Assembly: GCA_030619415.1 (NCBI GenBank)
Contig: JAUXBM010000100.1
Coordinates: 1 to 6,665 of the forward strand
Direction of reading: 5' to 3'
Length of the DNA: 6,665 nt
DNA from: Chlorobiota bacterium
Lineage (GTDB): Bacteria > Bacteroidota > Bacteroidia > Bacteroidales > F082
Made by a program: the position numbers and the translations under genes. Each line of letters starts with the position of its first letter. The first letter of the stretch is position 1. This document shows, in pieces, positions 1-6,279 of the stretch. Below the pieces are notes generated by a model. The model had not been told where the DNA came from. It was given only the letters and a program-made list of their open reading frames with translations, and searched no databases.

Positions 1-1251
1 GCCTATCCAAGCCTGAACAGGAAACAGCTAGGTATTGGTGAATCAACATTTGGTGGCAGGGAAGAGTTGCAGAGCGATGCCGGTATCATCGATTGCCAGC
101 GGTTGTGCCAGCTGATGCTTGAGCGCAATACCACTGCCCGCGATGCTATAAAAATGGCAGGCGATCTGCTGGAAAAATATGGATGGAACGATTACGGGGA
201 AGCACTAACTATTGCCGACAAAAATGAAGTATGGCATTTTGAAGTGCTCGGTTCCGGGAAAGGTAAAATCGGCGCTGTTTGGGTTGCCCAGCGCGTTCCC
301 GATGATCATGTTTCAGTAAACGTAAATGCCAGTACCATCAAAGAAATCAATCTGGATGACCCTGATTATTTCATGGCTTCCAAGAATATTTATAAGGTAG
401 CAACCGAAAACGGGTGGTACGATGCAGATAAAGAGCCCTTCCGTTTTTGTTGTGTTTATGCACCCGAAAGCCGGACTTCATTCGCTTCACGCAGAAGGGA
501 ATGGCGTGTGTTTGATCTGTTGGCACCCTCACTTGAGTTAGATCCCAATGCTGAAAATTTTCCTTTTTCGGTGAAACCCGATACACTGGTTACCCTCGAA
601 AAATTGATCGGCATATTCCGCGACTATTACCAGGGCACACCTTTCGACATGCGAAAAACACTTACCGTCACCGATAAAGATGGGAAAACGATCATGTCGC
701 CCCTGGCCAATCCGCAGATGCCTTATGATGACCTTAAACTACACAAAATAAATGGTGGCTGGGGTCCGCTTGGCGAACGTACCATTGCCCGTTGGTACAC
801 CATGTATGCTACCATCATCCAGTTACGCAACTGGTTACCCGACGAAATTGGAGGAATAGAATGGCTTGCCATGGACAATGTAGCCTCCTCAGTATATGTT
901 CCGATTTATGGATCCGTGACGGACTTGCCGGAAGAGTATAAAACACCGGGTCGCATAAACGGGTACACATTAAAATCGGCATGGTGGATATTTAACCGGA
1001 CAGGAACGCTTGCCGCCCAGCGTTGGGGCGATATGCACAAAGACCTTGATACCGTTTGGTTACCTATGCAGAAGTCATTTGTTGAAGAGGTTGACACAAT
1101 TGATCAGGAAGCGAATGAACTTTATAAAAAAGATCCGAAAGAAGCAGTGGAATTCCTCAATCAATATTCCAACAAAAAAGGTTCGATGGTGATGGAAAGG
1201 TGTATTGAACTGGGTGATTTATTGTGGACAAAATATGATGAAAAGTTTTAA
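1..1251 (+). CDS. C69 family dipeptidase, N-terminus missing (partial)
   Basis: The frame is open from the first base to the TAA at 1249-1251, giving 416 residues, so the gene begins before the window. An internal TTG at 67 should not be taken as the start, because the preceding codons encode conserved family sequence (LGIGESTFGGREEL, residues 10-23). Further C69-like blocks are GAVWVAQRV (91-99), EWRVFDLLAP (167-176), LPDEIGGIEW (279-288), SSVYVPIYG (296-304) and SAWWIFN (326-332). Family C69 enzymes are N-terminal-nucleophile cysteine peptidases that hydrolyse dipeptides. The nucleophilic Cys sits at the processed N-terminus, which is outside the window, so activity cannot be judged here. 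Bacteroidota members are commonly around 500 residues or more, so perhaps a quarter of the protein is missing (inference). A lipoprotein gene follows after 16 bases on the same strand, and cotranscription is plausible. The family assignment is confident; the substrate is unknown. Confidence 0.9.
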   Translation, partial: AYPSLNRKQLGIGESTFGGREELQSDAGIIDCQRLCQLMLERNTTARDAIKMAGDLLEKYGWNDYGEALTIADKNEVWHFEVLGSGKGKIGAVWVAQRVPDDHVSVNVNASTIKEINLDDPDYFMASKNIYKVATENGWYDADKEPFRFCCVYAPESRTSFASRRREWRVFDLLAPSLELDPNAENFPFSVKPDTLVTLEKLIGIFRDYYQGTPFDMRKTLTVTDKDGKTIMSPLANPQMPYDDLKLHKINGGWGPLGERTIARWYTMYATIIQLRNWLPDEIGGIEWLAMDNVASSVYVPIYGSVTDLPEEYKTPGRINGYTLKSAWWIFNRTGTLAAQRWGDMHKDLDTVWLPMQKSFVEEVDTIDQEANELYKKDPKEAVEFLNQYSNKKGSMVMERCIELGDLLWTKYDEKF

Positions 1252-1267
1252 TTCAGTAAATGTGAAC

Positions 1268-2035
1268 ATGAAAGCATTAAGTAAGATCGCAATAGCCTTA
1301 TTGGGCTTTTCTGTTGTGCTGATGATTGGGTGCACAGATTCTGCACCATCAAACAAATTCAGTGTATCGGCAGATGATCCGGCCACCGGAATTACATTTG
1401 GCTGGTATGTTCCGGATAGCACACTTCAAGACCTGATTGGCCCCTATTTTTCACCAAAAATTGTCAATGAAAAGGGCGAAGGACTGTTGATGTTTTTTGT
1501 GGTTAAAGCTGATAATCATGGAATAGGAGGGGAAAAATCAGGGAAACTTACAATGGCACAATTGCTTGTTCCGGTAATAAGAATGTCAGGGTTAAACGAA
1601 AATGATGGGTATAAAATAGAGAATACAATTGTATCTCCACTAACTATTCTGGCCGAAAGCAAACCATTGTATAGCAAATTGGATGAACTCGGTTTTGCCC
1701 TGGTGAGGGGGGAAATTGATTTTTCTATTGAGGAGTCGGATGATAAAATTGAAGTAGGATCAACCATCACCACTCAGGTTGGAAAAACGATCCTTAAAGC
1801 CTGGTTCGAAAAATTGCCCGTGGATTCAAAATCAGTAACGGCTGTGATTAATCCAGGTTCCAGCAAACTAAAGTATTTTCATGGAGCGGAAAGTGCACAA
1901 CGTTTTGAAAATGGCAGAGGCCTGGTAAAATCGGAAGGAAATACTTTTTATTCGGGTTTGAACCTGGAAAGTCGGCCCTATTTTATCACACTCGATAAAG
2001 CGTTTGTCTGGGATTTTTACTTTGAAGGGAATTAA
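1268..2035 (+). CDS. Putative lipoprotein of unknown function
   Basis: This 255-residue protein starts with a lipoprotein-type signal peptide: a short basic start (MKALSK), a hydrophobic stretch (residues 7-20) and the lipobox-like LMIGC, with Cys22 as the predicted lipidated residue. ATG 1268 is preferred because it gives a signal peptide of normal length and lies 16 bases after the dipeptidase stop. In-frame ATGs at 1235 and 1238 would overlap the dipeptidase and add 10-11 polar residues. No clear ribosome binding site separates the options. The mature part is soluble-looking, without transmembrane segments or cysteines. It has a WYVPDSTLQDLIGPYFSPK segment (46-64) and a hydrophobic strand GLLMFFVVKA (72-81), followed by AQLLVPV (97-103). 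That pattern faintly recalls acetoacetate-decarboxylase-like beta-barrel proteins, but this is only an impression and no catalytic residue is assigned. It is probably cotranscribed with the dipeptidase and anchored in the outer or inner membrane. Confidence 0.8.
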   Translation: MKALSKIAIALLGFSVVLMIGCTDSAPSNKFSVSADDPATGITFGWYVPDSTLQDLIGPYFSPKIVNEKGEGLLMFFVVKADNHGIGGEKSGKLTMAQLLVPVIRMSGLNENDGYKIENTIVSPLTILAESKPLYSKLDELGFALVRGEIDFSIEESDDKIEVGSTITTQVGKTILKAWFEKLPVDSKSVTAVINPGSSKLKYFHGAESAQRFENGRGLVKSEGNTFYSGLNLESRPYFITLDKAFVWDFYFEGN

Positions 2036-2073
2036 TGCTTTTTCCGGTATAAAAGGTCTTGATTCGAGCGTAT
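2036..2073. other. Short convergent intergenic gap
   Basis: These 38 bases separate the stops of the convergent lipoprotein and zinc-ribbon genes. I see no GC-rich hairpin followed by a T-run, so no intrinsic terminator is called, although transcripts from both sides must end near here. Confidence 0.6.
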
Positions 2074-2331
2074 TTATTTATAGGGCCGGGTTTCAAATTG
2101 CACCCTCCTCTCAAACTCTTCTTTGCTTAATTTCGAGGATGAACCACAAATCGAACAGGAATACAGGTATTCGGTTTTATAGGGGACAACGGGTATGAAA
2201 AATAAGGTAATGTGGTATTTTGTTTTTTCCAGTATCCAGAAAACATCGTTGTTGCAATGGTAACAATGAACCGGTTTAACCGTGATGTGTTTCTCTGTTT
2301 TTGGATGTCCTGCCCCGGCAATAATGAACAT
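2074..2331 (-). CDS. Small zinc-ribbon protein
   Basis: This 85-residue protein is short but has a clear family signature. Two CxxC knuckles, Cys23/Cys26 (HCYHCNN) and Cys59/Cys62 (YSCSICGSS), are separated by a hydrophobic beta segment with ITLFFIPVVPY (41-51). It is followed by a charged LSKEEFERR tail (68-76). This arrangement, with MFIIAGAG at the N-terminus, matches the small zinc-ribbon family found in many Bacteroidota and in eukaryotes. Four cysteines should bind one zinc ion. The ATG at 2329-2331 is chosen because the family typically begins with this hydrophobic MF-I-G stretch. It has no signal peptide and is probably cytosolic, with function unknown. It converges with the lipoprotein gene, leaving 38 bases between the two stops, and its 5' side faces the palindromic intergenic region. 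An overlapping 64-residue frame at 2127-2321 is a shadow. Confidence 0.85.
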   Translation of the reverse strand: MFIIAGAGHPKTEKHITVKPVHCYHCNNDVFWILEKTKYHITLFFIPVVPYKTEYLYSCSICGSSSKLSKEEFERRVQFETRPYK

Positions 2332-2357
2332 TGAATAAATTTTCTAAAAAAACAGAG

Positions 2358-2391
2358 TAAAGTTACTATGTTATTTCAAAACAACATAACA
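2358..2391 (-). promoter_or_regulatory. Candidate promoter/operator of the zinc-ribbon gene
   Basis: On the - strand the octamer TAACTTTA (2358-2365) differs at one position from the Bacteroidota -7 element TAnnTTTG and lies 26 bases upstream of the ATG. No good -33 TTTG is present at the expected spacing. Immediately upstream is a perfect 6-bp inverted repeat, TGTTAT (2369-2374) and ATAACA (2386-2391), spaced by 11 bases. This would overlay the -33 region as an operator might. Short AT-rich repeats arise easily by chance, so this is a weak call. Confidence 0.25.
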
Positions 2392-2560
2392 CGTTTAATT
2401 CTGAGGCACTTTCAGGTAGGCAGATGTGGTGGCGTGCCGAGAGAATCCTGAAATTCTGAAACAGAAAACAACGTATTTCATGCAGTCTTTTAATTGCCCA
2501 GGATTCTTTCGTCGGCCAACACGCAGGCCAGCCCTGTTTCCTCAGATCTAAACGTATTAT
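2386..2560. repeat. Long imperfect palindrome, MITE-like or structured RNA
   Basis: Two separate pairs of arms share one centre near 2473-2474. The outer arms are CGTTTAATTCTGAGG (2392-2406) and CCTCAGATCTAAACG (2540-2554), complementary at 13 of 15 positions. Complementarity continues outward through ATAA (2386-2389) and TTAT (2557-2560). The inner arms are CGAGAGAATCCTG (2438-2450) and CAGGATTCTTTCG (2499-2511), forming 12 Watson-Crick pairs plus one G-T. The 28-31 bases between the arms pair only partly, and the roughly 48-base apex is AT-rich. An alternative local stem, TTTCAGG (2410-2416) with CCTGAAA (2447-2453), competes for part of the inner arm. No transposase or intact protein is present. 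It could be a non-autonomous mobile element, a family of intergenic repeats, or a folded RNA. A - strand open frame running through it (2366-2626) looks like a shadow of the repeat and not a gene. Confidence 0.65.
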
Positions 2561-2580
2561 TTTTGTTGTTGTTTCAGTTA

Positions 2581-2614
2581 GGTTATACCAATTTGGGGTT
2601 AATTTGGTATTACC
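2581..2614. terminator. Stem-loop overlapping the protease stop codon
   Basis: GGTTATACCAA (2581-2591) and TTGGTATTACC (2604-2614) pair at 10 of 11 positions around a 12-base loop. The stop codon of the protease (2610-2612 on the - strand) lies inside the stem. It may act as a transcript end or a 3'-stabilising hairpin for the protease mRNA. No run of T follows on the - strand and the stem is AT-rich, so it is not a canonical intrinsic terminator. Confidence 0.45.
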
Positions 2615-5600
2615 TGGTAAGAACAAGTTTTCGGGATGTTACCTGATCTCCAACTCTTAAACTGTAGAAATAAATACCAGGCTGTACATTTTGTCCGGTT
2701 TCACTATCAGCATTCCAAAGATAAGTATGGATGCCGGCACTAAGTTCTTCATCGACAAGGGTCATAACTTTTCGGCCGGTAAGATCAAATATATCAAGGC
2801 TCACCACCGATTTTTGGTCAGTCTGGAATTTGATATTTACCTGCCGGCTAAATGGATTTGGATAAGCAGAGACCGAAGTTTCGTGTAAAACAGGCGCCTC
2901 AATATTTGTCCATGTGAAGCCAATTTCAAAGAAAGCAAGTATTTCAGCCATGATACCATCTCTGGTTGAACCTTCAGTATTGACAAGTCCTTCAAAGGCA
3001 AAGGAAGTGCCAATTGTTTTATAGGTTTCGTTTTCGAAGGATACTGCAACTCCATATTCAGGGGTTACATTATTCATCATCATAACTGCACCTTCAGCAG
3101 GGACAATATGATCGATGTAATTGTTGGCTCCATCATAATCGAATAAAAAGCCCTGGAGGATGCCGTTGTATTCACCTATAATTTCAGAAAGATCATCTGA
3201 ACCATCTTCAGTTGCCTCAATATGGAACATATCATACACTGCTGTTTTATTTGTGAGGAACCAGGCATCGCCGCCCTCCATATAGGCCCGGCCACCTTTT
3301 TCAAGGAAGTCTGCCAGCTTTTGTCCTTCTTCAGCAGTTAATTCATAATTATCAGGGAATACGCCAAGCAATACAAAAACAGACCTGTAAATATCAATAT
3401 TCTCCGGTATTTCTGATGTCACGTCAGCTCCAACACTCAATGTATTAAAGCAGCCTATTAAAGCATCCGTAGAACGTGAGGCTTCTTCAAGCTGAAGAAT
3501 CAAAACCGGCTTTTGCCCGATAATTGTTGAAAATTCATCGGCCACGGCTAAATTATGATCAGCGACCATTTCGAGTGTTAAACCGGCAATATGGCCTTCT
3601 GGAGTATTACCACCAGCCTGAACAAGGAAACTTAGCTGTTGGCTTTCGCCGGCAGGCAAATTACCAATTGCCTGAGGGTCACTCAGAATCAACATATAAG
3701 GGCTTACTGTGGTCAACTGGCCGATTACATTGTAAGCATCTGAAGATCCTTTATTTTCGACAGTTGCAACAAGTTCACCTGATTCGCCAGGATCAAGTTT
3801 TCCATTTCCATCATCATCATTAATCACATACTCAACAAAACTCAACACGGGGGCATGTGAAACGATTATGAAGTTTGATTCATAAACCGATCGTACATAA
3901 TCATCCTCCACAGTAACCGTGAACATGATCATTTTTTTATCAGGAACATCATCAGCAACCTGTATATCGAATGCATCCGTTATTGAAACTGTATCTCCAA
4001 CCATGATATCACCATAAACGATATCATTTGTGTTAAATGTAATATAGGGACTTGCACTGCTGAGACTTGCCCTCACATTTGGAGCATCTTGTACCCCATT
4101 ATTTGTGAGCGCCACTGTAAGCAAAATATTTTCAGCATAGTCAAGGCGGCCATCCTGATTTCCTGTAATGTCGTTAATGATACTTCCGGCATACACAACA
4201 TTGGGTCCTGGAGGAGGAACAATCTCCAGCGTAGCGACATAAGGACGAAAATTAAACGATGTAACCGCAAAATCTACTTCGGCGCCAACTTCGTTGATTG
4301 GTTCAAACGAGATAGTCGCAGATCCACCTTCTATAACTGCAACGCCCAGTACTTCGCCATTTCTGCTGAGTGCTGCAATACCACCTTCGGCATTGCTTGA
4401 AATGGTGTAAGTGTTATCTTCCACAGTTATTTCCCCAGCATGAGTAACCGTCATATCTTCAGGATACGAAGTCCGTACAACGAGAGATGGGTCACCAAAT
4501 ATTGTCCAGGTATCTGTTTCAGTATAGCCGGCATTGCCATAATTGTCATTCATGTTCATGACCCCGTTCATGGTAATCCCTCCGAAAGTTCTTTTAATAT
4601 TGTCAGCGTAAACCTCCGTAAGTATATCGTTCATTTCATCCTGACCACGCATCGGCGGATTCCAACTCTGGTTAATTGTTGACATCAGGGTAGCAATGGC
4701 GCCGGTTGGCTCACCATCATGCTCTGCTCTTGTCCATGCTTCAGCAAAACAAGTCGGTCCGACAAAATTTCCATTTACACATGCTACGGAAATAATAAAA
4801 GGCCATTTACCTACATTGGTAAGGTTGTTTACCCCGCTGTTGCCAAAGCCGGATGTACCCCATGATGTTGTGCTGCCGTGCCCGGTATAGTTGATAATTG
4901 TGGCACCGGAATCAACAGTTGCACCCACCATAGCAGGGGATGGATTTCCCGGTTCATCGTTACCCCCCTGGTTACCATCAAAAAGCTCATAGGCATAGTT
5001 GTAAGTAAACGGAATTAATTTGTTGTCGCCAATATTCCTGATGTGCTGATAATCGTACTCTCCTTCATCACCAGGGCCTTCACTCGAGGCAATGCCGATG
5101 GCCTTTTTGTACCATGCTGTGTCGGCAGTTGGATCTTGTTCGTAAGTCAGGGTGCGCGTGACCATCGTATTTACATGATCTTCTGTTTCAGCCGAAAATC
5201 TGCCAACAAACAAATCAGGGTAGTGGTCGTTGCCAACAACGTATGAATAATTAACATCCGAATCATTCCCTCCGAGCATAGTAGACGGCACCTGGGCAGC
5301 ATCACCAACCAATAACACAAACGTTAGTCCGTTGTCAGTGTAGAAATCTGCGATAAAGGATTTAATTGCAGTTGCATTGCCAATTGTTGCAACATCGACT
5401 ATAGTAGTCGGAGTTCCCGTTTTAATTTTCCAATCAACGAATGTCTCCATCTCATCCACAAAATCACCGTATGAGATGATAAGCATATTGCCATGTTCTT
5501 CAACAGGATCATATCGTGAACCGGTGTTATAATTAAGGAAATGCCGTTTATAAACACTGTTAAACCGACTGTCGACTGTCTCAATATTTTCATTGCCATC

Positions 5601-6212
5601 GATCACATTGTATGTGGAAATTCCGTCTTCAACTACCTTAACTGTGATATTGTAATATACCCTCAATGTCCGTGTTACCGGGTTGTATTGAAATGGTTGA
5701 ATTTTTACTACCTGTCCGCGATAATCCCTCACAATATACGGATCATCAAGTCGGGCAAGTTCTCCCGGAAAAAATGCATCTACTTCATAATATTTGCCAA
5801 ATTCAAAAGGAACAGTTGACGGGATGATATCCCTGGTTAGATTTCCTTTTGATGGCGCAATAAGCACATTCTCAAATTCTTCATACTCAGAAGAAACGAT
5901 CTCCATGCTCATCTTTGATTGATTAGGGATAATGAGTGAAGTGGCAAAAGATGGCAAGTCGGGCGCACCTTTCGTCAATAATTTTGCACCACCAATCACA
6001 TCGATCATCCATGCTGTACCTTTAGTGGTCAGCACCTGGTTTTGCCAAAAACCATCCAGGGAAAACTGTACGGTTGAGCTGATGATATTTGAATTTATCA
6101 GAGAAATATCGGCAGGAGCCGGTTGATTTGATCGTATTTGAATCCAATCAGAAGCAAACAAATTCGAAATAACAAAGACTGCAGCGAGTATTGAGAGAAA
6201 ATTTTTTTTCAT
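2610..6212 (-). CDS. Gingipain R-like C25 cysteine protease with T9SS sorting domain
   Basis: This 1200-residue secreted endopeptidase has a signal peptide (1-20, ending NLFA), a propeptide (about 21-233), a C25 catalytic domain (about 240-580), the gingipain Ig-like domain (about 583-662), two tandem Ig-like modules (about 677-895), an extra domain (about 900-1100) and a T9SS type A sorting domain (about 1111-1200, with AYPNPF and final RKLVLTR). Catalytic residues are visible: His445 in NYTGHGS and Cys478 in VACVNGNF, 33 residues apart as in Porphyromonas RgpB. Glu378 matches RgpB Glu152. Asp387, Trp517 and Met521 match the S1-pocket residues Asp163, Trp284 and Met288, predicting cleavage after arginine. 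SR|YDPVEE (cut after Arg233) aligns with the RgpB mature start YTPVEE, suggesting autoprocessing. The ATG at 6212 gives a good signal peptide. RgpB numbering is from memory. Export is expected through Sec, then T9SS, with sorting-domain removal. It differs from RgpA and Kgp in lacking haemagglutinin-type repeats. Confidence 0.95.
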   Translation of the reverse strand: MKKNFLSILAAVFVISNLFASDWIQIRSNQPAPADISLINSNIISSTVQFSLDGFWQNQVLTTKGTAWMIDVIGGAKLLTKGAPDLPSFATSLIIPNQSKMSMEIVSSEYEEFENVLIAPSKGNLTRDIIPSTVPFEFGKYYEVDAFFPGELARLDDPYIVRDYRGQVVKIQPFQYNPVTRTLRVYYNITVKVVEDGISTYNVIDGNENIETVDSRFNSVYKRHFLNYNTGSRYDPVEEHGNMLIISYGDFVDEMETFVDWKIKTGTPTTIVDVATIGNATAIKSFIADFYTDNGLTFVLLVGDAAQVPSTMLGGNDSDVNYSYVVGNDHYPDLFVGRFSAETEDHVNTMVTRTLTYEQDPTADTAWYKKAIGIASSEGPGDEGEYDYQHIRNIGDNKLIPFTYNYAYELFDGNQGGNDEPGNPSPAMVGATVDSGATIINYTGHGSTTSWGTSGFGNSGVNNLTNVGKWPFIISVACVNGNFVGPTCFAEAWTRAEHDGEPTGAIATLMSTINQSWNPPMRGQDEMNDILTEVYADNIKRTFGGITMNGVMNMNDNYGNAGYTETDTWTIFGDPSLVVRTSYPEDMTVTHAGEITVEDNTYTISSNAEGGIAALSRNGEVLGVAVIEGGSATISFEPINEVGAEVDFAVTSFNFRPYVATLEIVPPPGPNVVYAGSIINDITGNQDGRLDYAENILLTVALTNNGVQDAPNVRASLSSASPYITFNTNDIVYGDIMVGDTVSITDAFDIQVADDVPDKKMIMFTVTVEDDYVRSVYESNFIIVSHAPVLSFVEYVINDDDGNGKLDPGESGELVATVENKGSSDAYNVIGQLTTVSPYMLILSDPQAIGNLPAGESQQLSFLVQAGGNTPEGHIAGLTLEMVADHNLAVADEFSTIIGQKPVLILQLEEASRSTDALIGCFNTLSVGADVTSEIPENIDIYRSVFVLLGVFPDNYELTAEEGQKLADFLEKGGRAYMEGGDAWFLTNKTAVYDMFHIEATEDGSDDLSEIIGEYNGILQGFLFDYDGANNYIDHIVPAEGAVMMMNNVTPEYGVAVSFENETYKTIGTSFAFEGLVNTEGSTRDGIMAEILAFFEIGFTWTNIEAPVLHETSVSAYPNPFSRQVNIKFQTDQKSVVSLDIFDLTGRKVMTLVDEELSAGIHTYLWNADSETGQNVQPGIYFYSLRVGDQVTSRKLVLTR
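3528..4184 (-). repeat. Two tandem Ig-like modules inside the protease
   Basis: Residues about 677-785 and 794-895 of the protease appear to be homologous modules of roughly 105 residues. Each opens with an Asp/Asn/Gly-rich loop, NQDGRLDYAEN (685-695) and DDGNGKLDPGE (800-810). Each then has a strand of the type LTVALTNNG or LVATVENKG and an SASPYI or TVSPYM segment. The acidic loops resemble calcium-binding loops, so the modules may be Ca-stabilised stalks between the catalytic part and the C-terminus. The repeat relation is visible by eye only. Confidence 0.55.
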
Positions 6213-6235
6213 TGTATATTTATTTTTTGGTGGTG

Positions 6236-6269
6236 CGAAAATATTAATAAAATTGATTGCCTGGTCAAA
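6236..6269 (-). promoter_or_regulatory. Candidate promoter of the protease gene
   Basis: On the - strand TATTTTCG (6236-6243) matches the Bacteroidota -7 consensus TAnnTTTG at all but one defined position. TTTG (6266-6269) sits 22 bases upstream, close to the usual spacing of the -33 element. The predicted transcript would start a short way upstream of the ATG at 6212, in an AT-rich leader without a Shine-Dalgarno sequence. It lies in the 67-base gap after the upstream gene, so the protease may have its own promoter or be cotranscribed from further upstream. Confidence 0.35.
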
Positions 6270-6279
6270 AATTTATTCA

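Noticed and set aside
67..1251. Start of the dipeptidase at TTG 67
   Set aside because: The frame is open back to base 1 and encodes conserved C69 sequence before position 67, so the gene is truncated by the window edge.
2127..2321. 64-residue - strand open frame overlapping the zinc-ribbon gene
   Set aside because: The other frame carries the two CxxC knuckles and the family pattern; this one has no such signal.
2332..2609. tRNA, small rRNA or intact IS element in the gene-free stretch
   Set aside because: I found no cloverleaf with a T-loop GTTCRA-type motif, no transposase fragment and no evident target-site duplication flanking the palindrome.
2366..2626. 86-residue - strand open frame across the palindrome
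   Set aside because: It overlaps the protease 3' end in another frame, runs straight through both arms of the palindrome and shows no recognisable domain. It is best explained as a chance frame within the repeat.
3524..3823. 99-residue + strand open frame with a His-rich end
   Set aside because: It is antisense to the protease coding sequence, and the His run is the complement of Asp codons (GAT/GAC) in the acidic loop. It is a shadow.
4089..4400. 103-residue + strand open frame
   Set aside because: It lies wholly antisense to conserved protease codons and has no domain signature.
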